A stretch of DNA of 64,000 nt from Orbaceae bacterium ESL0721 (GCA_029433365.1 JAQTHZ010000001.1:124001-188000), one strand, 5' to 3'. Positions 41,695 to 50,437 are shown, counted from the first letter of the stretch. The notes: generated from the letters alone by a model not told the origin. Translations and numbers: made by a program.

Positions 41695-41886
41695 TTACAA
41701 TTTTATTAAAATTTGATTGAAATGGATGTAAACCCTAAAACAAATTAGTAAGATTTGATCTTAAAAGCCTAAAACATTTTTATTGTGATAGACGATTATC
41801 TATTAAAAATTAATAGTAAATATCAAAATTTAAAAATCATAGATTTACGATTTTATTAAAAAATGGATTGAAATGGGTATAACCCC
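41695..41886. repeat. Two direct repeats of about 41 bp, 150 bp apart
   Basis: Copies at 41695-41735 and 41845-41886 share TTAC[AG]ATTTTATTAAAA..GATTGAAATGG..TAAACCC with one indel. The first ends in a near-match to the 14-mer (AAACCCTAAAACAAATT). They fill the gap between hmuV and the IS remnant. Confidence 0.6.
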
Positions 41887-41905
41887 TTGGAATGTTTAGC
41901 TATTT

Positions 41906-42078
41906 TCATACAACAAAATTAAGGGGTATCTGTTTACAAAATGCCACTGGTGTCAAATATCCTAATGACGAGTGCAATCGTTTGTTCCAATATGCATAAT
42001 CAGAAAAACGTTGTTGTAGCTCTTGGGTATTTTTAAAAGTTGTATTTTTCACAAACTCAGTTTTAATTGTCTTAAAAG
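41906..42078 (-). mobile_element. IS3-family element, right end with orfB 3' remnant
   Basis: On the minus strand the frame reads FKTIKTEFVKNTTFKNTQELQQRF and then HSSLGYLTPVAF before a stop: the C-terminal end of an IS3-family OrfB integrase (the H..LGY.TP motif is diagnostic). The outer end, TCATACAA-N8-AGGGGTA (41906-41928), pairs as an inverted repeat with 48841-48862. The rest of orfB is absent; the sequence passes straight into a broken toxin gene. Confidence 0.8.
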
Positions 42079-42805
42079 ACGATATTGTGGGCTGTGGATG
42101 GTACTTTATTTAGGAGCATTATTTTGCTACCAAGGTCTAGGTCAACCAGTCCGTAGGTGATCCCTTCATATCCTTTTGGGACGAGTCCCGACCAAGCTAT
42201 AACATCCTCCCCAAGCGTTGTCACCTCGTGGTCAGTTAAGATGCGGCTCATGCCAGCAGCAATATTGTCACTACCAATAAACCCTAAAGCAATCGCAACA
42301 GCTGTCCCTGTGCCAAGTGATGCCGCTTCAATCGAACCTGCTACGGCTAAGGTTAATACTCCTCCTGCTACCTGTACGCCACCTAGAATCTGGTTTTCAT
42401 ATTTGTTGTAGGTTGATTTGATGGTATCGCCGTAAAGGTAACCGGTTATACCACCAATCAGCCCGCCAGTTGCACCAAGTAATGAGTGACCTATTTCTGC
42501 CCCTTCGGCTGCATTGATAAGTTTATCTGGCTCAATATGGCTAAAAAAATGGTCTATAAATGAGATATCAACCGCACTTGTCTCAAGCTGCCAATCATCA
42601 ATATGCGACCACTTTTGGGGTACTTTGATATCTGCGAGACCTTCTGGATTAAATCGACCAATAAACCGATGCCCTTCACTAATCGATGTAATGGCATATT
42701 TATGGTCTTTATGAAATTTGAGATAGAACCCCTCGGCAGGCTTTAACTCAACATATTGATAGGTTAACTTTTTGGCTTTTAATCGATATTCTTGAGGAGT
42801 AGCTT
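42076..42805 (-). pseudogene. Truncated paralog of the deaminase-toxin gene
   Basis: The minus-strand frame reads LKAKKLTYQYVELKPAEGFYL, HRFIGRFNPEGLADIKVPQKW and a glycine-rich hydrophobic part (LLGATGGLIGGITGYLYG...), ending GSKIMLLNKVPSTAHNIV. This follows the middle of the intact gene at 45903-48380 (LKAKKLTYQHVELKPAD...IGRFDKNNRVKVKIPARW...HQTANIV). The N-terminal third and the whole toxin end are missing. The 3' break is exactly at the orfB remnant. Confidence 0.85.
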
Positions 42806-42916
42806 AATCAGCCTCGCTACCCTCAAAAATTAGGAGGTTATGTAACTTGAATTTTTCTTATAAAATTAATGTCTCGAAAGTAGTTAGTAGATTACAATTT
42901 ACTAACTAGATCTATA

Positions 42917-43483
42917 TTATAACTCCACCTTTTCCTGTTTTAGATTTGCATATTTATCTATTTCTGCTTGCCATAATTTTATTAAACTGTCACGAACCTC
43001 CGCATCACCAGTTCTCTCCTTCCTTGCCTGTATTCTCTCTTCTATAGAGCGTGGAGCATATTTATCGCTCTCAATTTGTGAAATAAAATCTTTAAAGTCT
43101 GGGCATAAATAGTGATAGCTATCGATTTCGTGATCATAAAAATAGATCTTGCCATAGTTTAACTCACTAGTACCGATAACAATATAATTGCCAAAGCTAT
43201 CCTCCGCAATTTGCAGATAACCATTTTCTATTGCAGAAGTGAAACTATCATCTTGCATTAACTGAGAAAAATCACAGTACTCGTCCTGTTCTTCAAAACC
43301 ATAGAAGTATCGTATATTGCTGCTTTCACCATTTATATCAAAACTTGTTTTAGGGGTGTATCCACCATTATACTTTTTTAAAAAATCACTATATGCATCC
43401 GGTATTTTTATACCTAGTCTCTCTTCCAATAGCGCTATTTTTTCTGCAACATTTGAATTATCAAAATTAAAAATGAGTAACAT
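42917..43483 (-). CDS. SMI1/KNR4-family immunity-like protein (pair 2, long)
   Basis: A 188-residue SMI1/KNR4 (SUKH) protein: ALLEERLGIKIPDAYSDFLKKYNGGYTP at the N-terminus, a middle with FYGFEEQDEY, then IAEDSFGNYIVIG and FYDHE, the typical order of this fold. SUKH proteins are the most common immunity proteins of bacterial polymorphic toxins. It is about three-quarters identical by eye to the copy at 44355-44921 and lies exactly 1438 bp from it. No intact toxin is directly upstream. Confidence 0.75.
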   Translation of the reverse strand: MLLIFNFDNSNVAEKIALLEERLGIKIPDAYSDFLKKYNGGYTPKTSFDINGESSNIRYFYGFEEQDEYCDFSQLMQDDSFTSAIENGYLQIAEDSFGNYIVIGTSELNYGKIYFYDHEIDSYHYLCPDFKDFISQIESDKYAPRSIEERIQARKERTGDAEVRDSLIKLWQAEIDKYANLKQEKVEL

Positions 43484-43566
43484 TATCTATCTCCTCTATT
43501 TATATATACCGTGACCGTTTATATAATTAACTCTTTAAAGATCAAACCTTTAATAGGATTAATAAT

Positions 43567-44031
43567 TTAAACTTCCAAAGCCCATAACTGCATAAATTCT
43601 GTAAATGTCGTGGAGATAAAATAGACGTTTTCATCATCATTTGAGTGTTCTAAAACATAAGCATTATCCCAATAGTAGATACCTCTATTTTCCTGATCTG
43701 TCATCATAATATATAGACCAGAACTATAATCCACCCCAATAATAAAGGCGTCTGAAGGCATATCGGTTCTATATTCGGCATTCCAATCTAATAGATCATA
43801 ATTAGGATTTGAGTTAACCCCAAGTAAAACCCCTAACGTAACTTTTGCTGCCCTATGAGCTAACTGTTGGGTTAAATAGTTTTGCTTTGGTAAACCACCA
43901 TTATAATTGGCTAAAAATTGTTTATAATCACCAGGAAAACTAATTTTTAACTCATTTTCAATATGCTCTATCTCTCTATTTGAAAGTGTTCCAAATCCAT
44001 CAATAATATTCAAAAATAATTTTATACTCAT
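43567..44031 (-). CDS. SMI1/KNR4-family immunity-like protein (pair 2, short)
   Basis: A 154-residue SUKH protein: IEHIENELKISFPGDYKQFLANYNGGLP, then DYSSGLYIMMTDQENRGIYYWDNAY and a C-terminal TFTEFMQLWALEV. It is paralogous to 45005-45466 over most of its length, with the same 1438-bp spacing. Its start overlaps the upstream small gene by 32 bp. Confidence 0.75.
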   Translation of the reverse strand: MSIKLFLNIIDGFGTLSNREIEHIENELKISFPGDYKQFLANYNGGLPKQNYLTQQLAHRAAKVTLGVLLGVNSNPNYDLLDWNAEYRTDMPSDAFIIGVDYSSGLYIMMTDQENRGIYYWDNAYVLEHSNDDENVYFISTTFTEFMQLWALEV

Positions 44032-44302
44032 GACCTAATTCTTGTTGTAGACGTTTTGCTAATAATATTCCGCTATTCTTAAAATCATTTTCATCTTCGA
44101 TGGTGATAAAACCACTTAATGCAGGATCATCCATATTAAGTGTACTATCATATAAAGCAGCCCATTTATATAAATCCACTTTTAACGCTTTGGATATATT
44201 TAAATTATTTGGATCAACATTAGTTCCATCTTCACAATAAAAAATATCTGTATACCATAACGGATAGCACTGATAATCTGCCATTAATTTTATTTCGATC
44301 AT
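44000..44302 (-). CDS. Small acidic protein, probable immunity-associated
   Basis: A 100-residue protein: IEIKLMADYQCYPLWYTD, DPNNLNISKALKVDLYKWAALYDSTLNMDDPALSGF and LAKRLQQELGHEYKIIF. I have a general memory of this layout in small proteins beside polymorphic-toxin immunity genes, but no function or named family I can assert. It is inserted between two copies of the duplicated SUKH pair and overlaps the next gene. Confidence 0.55.
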   Translation of the reverse strand: MIEIKLMADYQCYPLWYTDIFYCEDGTNVDPNNLNISKALKVDLYKWAALYDSTLNMDDPALSGFITIEDENDFKNSGILLAKRLQQELGHEYKIIFEYY

Positions 44303-44354
44303 CTTATTTGGGTACGTTATTTTTTATTGATGAAACTAATGAATAGGATTTATA

Positions 44355-44921
44355 TTATAGCTCCACTTTTTGCTGTTTTAGATTCGCATATTTATCTATT
44401 TCTGCTTGCCATAATTTTATTAAACTGTCACTAACCTGAATATTACTATTGCACTCCTTCATCCCCTGAATTCTCTCTTCTATAGAGAGTGGTACATATT
44501 CAAGACTCTCTATTTTCGAAATAAAATCTTTAAAGTTTGGGCATAAGTAGTTATAGGTATCGATTTCGTGATCCCAAAAAGAGATCTTCCCATAGTTTAA
44601 CTCATTAATACCGATAACAATATAATTACCGCAGCTATCCTCCGCAATCGGCAGATAACCATTTTCTATTGCAGAAGTGAAACTATGATATTGCATTAAC
44701 TGAGAAAAATCACAGTACTCGTCCTGCTCTTCAAAACCATAGAAGTATCGTATATCGCTGCTTTCACCATTTATATCAAAACCTGTATCAAGTGTGTAAC
44801 CGCCATTATATTTTTTTAGAAAATCAGCATATACGGCAGGTAATTTTATACTGAGTGCCCGTTCAAATAGTGCTATTTTTTCTGCAATATGTGAATTATC
44901 AAAACTAAAAATGTATAACAT
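44355..44921 (-). CDS. SMI1/KNR4-family immunity-like protein (pair 1, long)
   Basis: A 188-residue SUKH protein: FERALSIKLPAVYADFLKKYNGGYTLD, FYGFEEQDEYCDF, IAEDSCGNYIVIG, FWDHE. Paralog of 42917-43483. Differences cluster near the N-terminal helix and C-terminus (MKECNSNIQVSD), as expected if each copy protects against a different toxin. Confidence 0.75.
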   Translation of the reverse strand: MLYIFSFDNSHIAEKIALFERALSIKLPAVYADFLKKYNGGYTLDTGFDINGESSDIRYFYGFEEQDEYCDFSQLMQYHSFTSAIENGYLPIAEDSCGNYIVIGINELNYGKISFWDHEIDTYNYLCPNFKDFISKIESLEYVPLSIEERIQGMKECNSNIQVSDSLIKLWQAEIDKYANLKQQKVEL

Positions 44922-45004
44922 TAACTATCTCTTTTAATTATATAAACCGTGACCGCCAATATGATTTATTCTTTATAGATCAAACTTTTAATAGGCTTAA
45001 TAAT

Positions 45005-45466
45005 TTAAACTTCCAAAGCCCATAACTGCATAAATTCTGTAAATGTACTTGCAATCCAATAGGTATTACCTTCGTCGTTCGATGTTTCAAAATAGTAAGT
45101 GTCATCCCAATAATAGATACCTTTTAGTTCACCACTACAGATCATCACAAAAAAACCATGCATAATGCTGTCACCTATGATAATGGTCTCAGGTAGTAGA
45201 TCCTCTTTTAATTTATCAGTCCAAAAATCAATATTTGCATTGTCGTAACCAGTATTAATTCCATACAACACATCAATGGTTACTTTTTCAGAAAGACCAT
45301 CAATAGCCAATTGATTAGATTCATTAAGCTCAACTGAACCACCATTATAATTAACTAAAAATTGTTTATAATCATCAGGGAAACTAATTTTTAGCTCATT
45401 TTCGATATGCTCTATATCTCTATTTGATAGTGTCCCAATTGCATTTATGTTGCGAATAATACTCAT
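45005..45466 (-). CDS. SMI1/KNR4-family immunity-like protein (pair 1, short)
   Basis: A 153-residue SUKH protein: DIEHIENELKISFPDDYKQFLVNYNGGSVE, SIMHGFFVMICSGELKGIYYWDDTY and the same C-terminal TFTEFMQLWALEV as its paralog at 43567. It is 29 bp from the probable cognate immunity gene of the deaminase toxin and likely in the same transcript. Confidence 0.75.
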   Translation of the reverse strand: MSIIRNINAIGTLSNRDIEHIENELKISFPDDYKQFLVNYNGGSVELNESNQLAIDGLSEKVTIDVLYGINTGYDNANIDFWTDKLKEDLLPETIIIGDSIMHGFFVMICSGELKGIYYWDDTYYFETSNDEGNTYWIASTFTEFMQLWALEV

Positions 45467-45495
45467 TTTCTAACTTATGCCTTTAAGTGCGCTAA

Positions 45496-45906
45496 TTAGT
45501 TTAATAACTCTCGACAGACATCGCCTGTTTGCAAGAACTCTCTAAAGGCTTTAATTACTAATGAAAAGTCATCAACTGTAGCAGCAATAGCAAAAGGTTC
45601 ACCTAACATTAAAATAAACTCTCTATTGCCAGATCTGTCATTGAAGGTCCTAACATCTATATCGCCATCATCCATAACTGTTTCAAGTAAGATAAGATAT
45701 CTTTTATTATCTGAATATAGCGTCATATTATTAGGTTTTAAATTTCCCTCTTGAGTGTTAGAGAGAACCAATTTGCCATCACAATTTTGAAAATGTAATA
45801 AATAGTCCATCATTTCATCTGTAGATGGATTTTTAATAGTAGAGAGATGAACTGGCTCATTGTTATTTACAATAAATCCGCCATAAATTTCATAAATTAC
45901 TTTCAT
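45496..45906 (-). CDS. Probable cognate immunity protein of the deaminase toxin
   Basis: A 136-residue protein overlapping the toxin stop by 4 bp (ATGA), so translation is coupled, which is the classic toxin-immunity arrangement. It is mixed alpha/beta by eye, with a FNDRSGNREFILMLGEPFAIAATVDDF stretch, somewhat like Imm1-type proteins that accompany deaminase toxins; I cannot confirm the family. It does not look like the SUKH genes after it. Confidence 0.65.
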   Translation of the reverse strand: MKVIYEIYGGFIVNNNEPVHLSTIKNPSTDEMMDYLLHFQNCDGKLVLSNTQEGNLKPNNMTLYSDNKRYLILLETVMDDGDIDVRTFNDRSGNREFILMLGEPFAIAATVDDFSLVIKAFREFLQTGDVCRELLN

Positions 45907-48380
45907 TGATTAACCTCTTGAATCGATTTCATTCCTGGTTTGTATTGGTAATGCTTTCTTATTCCTAAAATTGGATCAAAAGCCGTAATTGTCACTGACT
46001 TTGCCCCTGCTGCTTCTGCCATAGCTGCAATATCACCTTTACAATAGCTGCAAACATCTTTCCCTTCTACTATGATTTTTAAATCAGCACCTTTAACAAG
46101 TCCAGCATCATGAGCTTGTTGAATAACACCAATTTCTGCATGAGCATTTACCATATTACTATTTGGTAAAGGTAAATTATTTATTTTACCTCTATCCATT
46201 AAGTTCTTTTCTTTTAAAATGACTCTGTCATAAATTAATGTGTTTTTATTTTTATAAGTTTTATCTAAAATTCTTGCTGTTTGATTTGTATCATTAAATT
46301 TTATGCCATTAACTTCTAATTTAGCTGTAACTGTAGGTTTTATAGCAATAGAGTCCTTTTCTACCTTCAACTCATCCGCACTCTTAAAACTAATCACATG
46401 TCTCTGGTTTACGCTGATGTTCTCAACTGTGATTGTTATTTCAGTCGGTTTTACTATCTGTCCAGATTTGGCGCTATTAATTGTTTCGAATTTGACAATA
46501 TTAGCTGTTTGATGAGTGGCTTTAAGTAGCGTGCTGGCTTTACCCACTGTGCCAACATCAATTAATGCGTAGGCAATTTCACCGTATCCTTTAGGTACAA
46601 CCGCCCACTCTAAAAACTTTGCACCATAAGTTGTGGTGGTATCTTCTGAGAATAATGACCGCACCCCTGCTTGTATATTATCTATCCCAACAAAACCAAT
46701 TGTTGCGGCTAATGGCGTACCAACACCTGTTGCGCCAATTGTTGCAGCGATATATAGATTAACCGCGCCACCCATTATCTGCATAGTTGATGCTAGATTA
46801 TGTAGTGGTTTTTCTGGTCCCCCCATGATGTTTGCATGCATAATCCCTGCATCACTTTCACCAATAGTAAAGCCTTGCATGGATAACATATTTTGATACT
46901 GAGTTTTTAAGGCAGGAAAAAATTCATCTATAAAACTATGTTCAACAGGCGTTGCGGTTAAATCCCAACTTTTAACGTGAGACCATCTGGCAGGTATTTT
47001 AACTTTGACTCTATTATTCTTATCAAAGCGCCCAATAAATTGGTAACCATAATCTCTTGCTGTAATCTTATATTTATAATTTTTATTAAGCGTCAGCTCA
47101 ATCGTATCAGCTGGCTTTAACTCAACATGTTGATAAGTTAATTTTTTGGCTTTGAGTTTATAAGCTCTACGAGTTTCAATATTACGAATGAGACTGGGTG
47201 TGCGAAGCTGTTTTAGGAGTTTAATAGTGGTGAAGTAGAGGTTTTCGATATCATTTAGCTCATCGGTTTTTACATCAAGACTAATTTGTTCTTTGAGTTT
47301 GGACTCGTAGTCGTTTTCACCCCCACTGCCATCAAGGACGAGTGGACTATTTAGGTACTCATTAGCAATTTTAGCAAGTTTATCACTCTTATAACTGTAA
47401 TCGGTTTTATCAAACCCCTCACTATGGCGGATACTCCGGATAGATTTGATGGTTTGCCTTAGTAATGTAGGGTCACGGGTTATCGCCCCTTCGCTCTCAT
47501 CATGACCCAAATCACCAATCCGCCCTACAGCTGTGATAAATTTGGTCTCATTTAAGATTAGTAGCATCTGATAAAAGAGCTCACCTATCTGCTCATCGGG
47601 GCGAAATGGCGCCTCACTATTATAGTTATACCTAGGGGAGAAGTGCTGCGGCGAGAAGCCATAGTTGATAATGCTGGCAAGTCTTTCATCTTGCTCAACT
47701 GTAAATGGTGAGTTACCCGAGCGCAGTAGGTTACTTAATTCATCAAGCCACGCCTGTGCTTGCTTTTTAACGTTTAGCTGCTTTTCGCCCCGTAGCGTTA
47801 AATCGGTATCCCCTTGATTACCACCAATTAATAGGTGCACCTTTGGCAGCACTTTAGTTGCCGAAAATGGGTCACAATGGCGTAAAAATATCTCCTCTCC
47901 GCTAGTCTCTATTGTAAAAAGCTGCTTATGGATGTTTGCACCATCTCGAATATCGATAAGTTCCGGTCTATGGTTGACCAAATCAACCGTGACCCAGCTA
48001 TCATCAGGTTGATAGTAGGGTATTTTTTTAAACTTTTTCTTAACGTAAGCGCTATTAAATGTCGAATTATTGTAAATCCAACTGGGTGGTGGTAGCTCAA
48101 GCAGAATTGCGCTTTCAGTAAAGAGCGCGGTAGCTAAAACTTGTGCAACTTTTTCGGGGATTTTGTGGTAGTAAGTTTGGTAAGGGAGTCCAACTTGTTG
48201 TAATACTTGATAAAAATCTTTACACGACTCCGGATCGGCAACTAACTTTTTAACAACATCACGGTAATCTGAATCATAAAAATGTTTAACCCGCTTTGGG
48301 CGACTAAAATAGTCCAAACCGGCCAAACGAGCGCTCTCATCCTGCCACCTATCGGCTGACACTAATTGAAAATGATACAT
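45903..48380 (-). CDS. Polymorphic toxin with C-terminal nucleic-acid deaminase domain
   Basis: An 825-residue protein without a signal peptide. Residues 1-450 are a delivery or structural region I do not recognise. About 520-640 is glycine-rich and hydrophobic (MGGAVNLYIAATIGATGVGTPLAATIGFVGIDNIQAG), related in style to the DUF4225-like part of the PAAR effectors. The last 85 residues hold the deaminase signature: HAEIGVIQQAHDAG and VCSYCKGDIAAMAEAAG, matching the HxE...CxxC zinc site of toxin deaminases. It would act on nucleic acid or nucleotides of a target cell (family knowledge). No PAAR or Rhs motif is seen. Confidence 0.75.
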   Translation of the reverse strand: MYHFQLVSADRWQDESARLAGLDYFSRPKRVKHFYDSDYRDVVKKLVADPESCKDFYQVLQQVGLPYQTYYHKIPEKVAQVLATALFTESAILLELPPPSWIYNNSTFNSAYVKKKFKKIPYYQPDDSWVTVDLVNHRPELIDIRDGANIHKQLFTIETSGEEIFLRHCDPFSATKVLPKVHLLIGGNQGDTDLTLRGEKQLNVKKQAQAWLDELSNLLRSGNSPFTVEQDERLASIINYGFSPQHFSPRYNYNSEAPFRPDEQIGELFYQMLLILNETKFITAVGRIGDLGHDESEGAITRDPTLLRQTIKSIRSIRHSEGFDKTDYSYKSDKLAKIANEYLNSPLVLDGSGGENDYESKLKEQISLDVKTDELNDIENLYFTTIKLLKQLRTPSLIRNIETRRAYKLKAKKLTYQHVELKPADTIELTLNKNYKYKITARDYGYQFIGRFDKNNRVKVKIPARWSHVKSWDLTATPVEHSFIDEFFPALKTQYQNMLSMQGFTIGESDAGIMHANIMGGPEKPLHNLASTMQIMGGAVNLYIAATIGATGVGTPLAATIGFVGIDNIQAGVRSLFSEDTTTTYGAKFLEWAVVPKGYGEIAYALIDVGTVGKASTLLKATHQTANIVKFETINSAKSGQIVKPTEITITVENISVNQRHVISFKSADELKVEKDSIAIKPTVTAKLEVNGIKFNDTNQTARILDKTYKNKNTLIYDRVILKEKNLMDRGKINNLPLPNSNMVNAHAEIGVIQQAHDAGLVKGADLKIIVEGKDVCSYCKGDIAAMAEAAGAKSVTITAFDPILGIRKHYQYKPGMKSIQEVNQ

Positions 48381-48622
48381 CTATCCCTGTTCCATTCTTG
48401 GTTTTATTGTTATTAGATTTAAGTTTGAAATTGTTCTTTTGTTATAAAAGTTTCTTGAAAAAAATCAGCGCGATCTTAGCATGGCGTGAATTAACCGCAA
48501 GTAGGAATAGATAATTTTTAGATCTTGATCACCAATACGGCTGTTTTTTTATATGTTTGATAACACTGAGATAAACAACTTTCCGCCATTATGGAGAAGG
48601 TTTTAGGATCAAAATCTGCAAA

Positions 48623-48636
48623 AATGTTTTAGGGTT
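48623..48636. repeat. Dispersed 14-mer, copy 7 (reverse orientation)
   Basis: Exact AATGTTTTAGGGTT. It contains the stop codon that ends the orfA remnant, so it lies at the break point of the IS remnant. Confidence 0.8.
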
Positions 48637-48862
48637 GTTTTGTTTTGAATGAGCCGCTTTGAGTTGTCTGGGTGATCCAACGATCTAATGGTGTTAGAGC
48701 ATATTCATTGATTAGTTCACTACGTGATTTACCATGCTGATATAGATTAACCAGTTGTTGTTTAAAATCATCATTAAATTTTCGTCTTGGTCGTTTAATC
48801 TATTCATCTTTATTTCCTCTTTTAAGTGATAAGTTTACCTTACCCCTAAAAAAATTGTATGA
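48629..48862 (-). mobile_element. IS3-family element, left end with orfA 5' remnant
   Basis: On the minus strand the frame reads KRPRRKFNDDFKQQLVNLYQHGKSRSELINEYALTPLDRWITQTTQSGSFK before a stop: the N-terminal helix-turn-helix of an IS3-family OrfA (near 48629-48796). The start is out of frame by one base (ATGAATAG before AAACGACC). The end, TACCCCTAAAAAAATTGTATGA (48841-48862), pairs with 41906-41928. Confidence 0.8.
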
Positions 48863-48904
48863 ATTAGTGTAGCCTATCCACCCTAAAACAAAATTGTATA
48901 ATTT

Positions 48905-48938
48905 GCCCCTAAATCCCTAAATCCCTAAATCCCTAAAT
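48905..48938. repeat. CCCTAAAT tandem repeat
   Basis: Four head-to-tail copies of an 8-bp unit (CCCTAAAT), next to the IS end, which itself has CCCCTAAA. Confidence 0.75.
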
Positions 48939-49094
48939 CATTACGGAAATTATTAAAGAAGATAAAAAATGTAGAGAGTCAATTTTGTGGCGGCGGGGCT
49001 CTTTTATCTGGTCAAAATCTATAAAGGATAGAGGGGGGAATGGTCAATAGAGTTATACCTTTATTGACCCTAATATCTTTTTGTTTATACCATT

Positions 49095-49412
49095 TTACGA
49101 TAGTCCTTTATCTATAAGTACTTCAAAACACTCCAATTCAGGATGTTCAATATACATGTTGCGATCACCATTTCCACTATGCGCTTTTTTAAAGTGATCA
49201 GACTGTGTCCACGCTTTAAATGATGCTTTACTATCCCAAGTTGCATAAGATGAGAAGAGTACATAGCCATCTAAATTTTTATCTAACTGGAAGAATTTAA
49301 AATCGATAAAACCGGGTACTTCACTTAAATTTAATGCGCTATTTTCCCAAATTTTAAGATACTCATCGGCATATTCTGGTTTGATTTTAAAACGGTTCAT
49401 CGTTACGTACAT
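49095..49412 (-). CDS. Antibiotic biosynthesis monooxygenase (ABM) family protein
   Basis: A 105-residue ferredoxin-like ABM protein: MYVTMNRFKIKPEYADEYLKIW at the N-terminus, PGFIDFKFFQL, FSSYATWDSKASFKAWTQSDHFKKAH, with the conserved Trp. Members range from heme-degrading oxygenases to quinol or polyketide monooxygenases, so the substrate is open. In this genome, with a broken heme-import locus about 8 kb away, a heme role is possible but unproven. Confidence 0.7.
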   Translation of the reverse strand: MYVTMNRFKIKPEYADEYLKIWENSALNLSEVPGFIDFKFFQLDKNLDGYVLFSSYATWDSKASFKAWTQSDHFKKAHSGNGDRNMYIEHPELECFEVLIDKGLS

Positions 49413-49457
49413 AATATTGTTCCTCTTACTGTTATCTTATTATTGGCTTATTGTTTG

Positions 49458-50432
49458 TTAGCTTACAGAGTTATTATATTGCGCTAAATAGTGTTTTAAA
49501 GCGTCAATATCTGGCGAACTGTCTCCGCCTTTATGGCTAACAACATAGGAGGCAATGGCATTGGCAAAGATAGTCGCCTCTTTTAATCTCCAACCTGAAG
49601 CTAAACCGGCTAAAATGCCAGCACAGTGGCTGTCGCCAGCTCCAATTGAGTCGACCAATTGGGTTTTAAAAGCAGGGATATGGGTGACTGTTTTGTCATA
49701 ACAGCAGTAGGCGCCCTCTTTATCTACCCGAATAATTAACGGTGTTGCCTGCTGCTGAAACCACTGTTCAGCGATCTTATCCACTTTAAGGGTCGGGGTG
49801 CCACCTTGTAGCAGGTGACTCTGTAGGTAGTACGCCTCTTGGCGGTTTAGGGTAAAAATGGTATTTAGTTTGAGTAACTTATTAATGATAATTGTGGGGA
49901 TTTCGGCAATGCGCGGTCCAAAATCTACTAAAATCTGAACGGTAGGATCAAGTGATATGAGCCACTGCATGATCTGGTTTGCTGATCTGCCAATTAGTTG
50001 ATAGCCACTAATTGAAACTAATGCCTCTTTTTTAACTTCGATATGCATTAGATCCTCAGTTGTGATCTGATCCTCAATGCCATCTACCGAGAGAAATGTG
50101 CGCTCTTTCTCCTTATCCACCAATGCTAAACACCACCCATTATCCCTCTCTGGTTTATGGAGAGAAGAGGTGATCGACTCAGAAGCTAAATGCTGTTTGA
50201 TAAGATCTGCCCAGTAGCCACTGCCTATCGGTATGGCATTAGTGGTTGAAAATTTCAATCGATGGAGGGCGATAGCAATATTTAGGGCGCTGCCACCAAT
50301 ATGAGCTTCAGTACCATTTAAGGCGATATCTTCCCCTTTAGTTGGTAGGTGCGGAATATTGGCAATTAAGTCAACCACTGCAGCGCCAAAAATTACAATC
50401 TGTCGTTGTTGGCGAATTAGATCTTCAATCAT
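49458..50432 (-). CDS. yegV: PfkB-family sugar/nucleoside kinase (YegV-like)
   Basis: A 324-residue ribokinase-family kinase: FGAAVVDLIANIPHLPTKGEDI, the HIGGSALNIAIALHRL signature near residue 45, and the C-terminal catalytic DSIGAGDSHCAGILAGL with the base aspartate. It is the third gene of a yegT-yegU-yegV set, as in E. coli, starting 5 bp after yegU. The sugar or nucleoside it phosphorylates is not known. Confidence 0.82.
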   Translation of the reverse strand: MIEDLIRQQRQIVIFGAAVVDLIANIPHLPTKGEDIALNGTEAHIGGSALNIAIALHRLKFSTTNAIPIGSGYWADLIKQHLASESITSSLHKPERDNGWCLALVDKEKERTFLSVDGIEDQITTEDLMHIEVKKEALVSISGYQLIGRSANQIMQWLISLDPTVQILVDFGPRIAEIPTIIINKLLKLNTIFTLNRQEAYYLQSHLLQGGTPTLKVDKIAEQWFQQQATPLIIRVDKEGAYCCYDKTVTHIPAFKTQLVDSIGAGDSHCAGILAGLASGWRLKEATIFANAIASYVVSHKGGDSSPDIDALKHYLAQYNNSVS

Positions 50433-50437
50433 AAAAA

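Larger units (their letters stand above)
48381..49094. other. Gap between the toxin gene and the ABM gene
   Basis: 714 bp holding copy 7 of the 14-mer, the orfA remnant and end of the IS3-family element, and a CCCTAAAT tandem repeat (about 48905-48938). No intact gene. Confidence 0.6.

Noticed and set aside
41695-41886. CRISPR array from the repeated GATTGAAATGG sequence
   Set aside because: Only two copies, with no regular spacers and no cas genes.
42157-42714. Plus-strand open frames at 42157-42411 and 42514-42714
   Set aside because: The minus strand encodes a clear toxin paralog in the same place; the plus-strand frames are its shadows.
48623-48636. The 14-mer as the end of the IS3 element
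   Set aside because: Seven other exact copies lie far from any IS remnant, and the inverted repeats of the element are different sequences (TACCCCTAAAA...).
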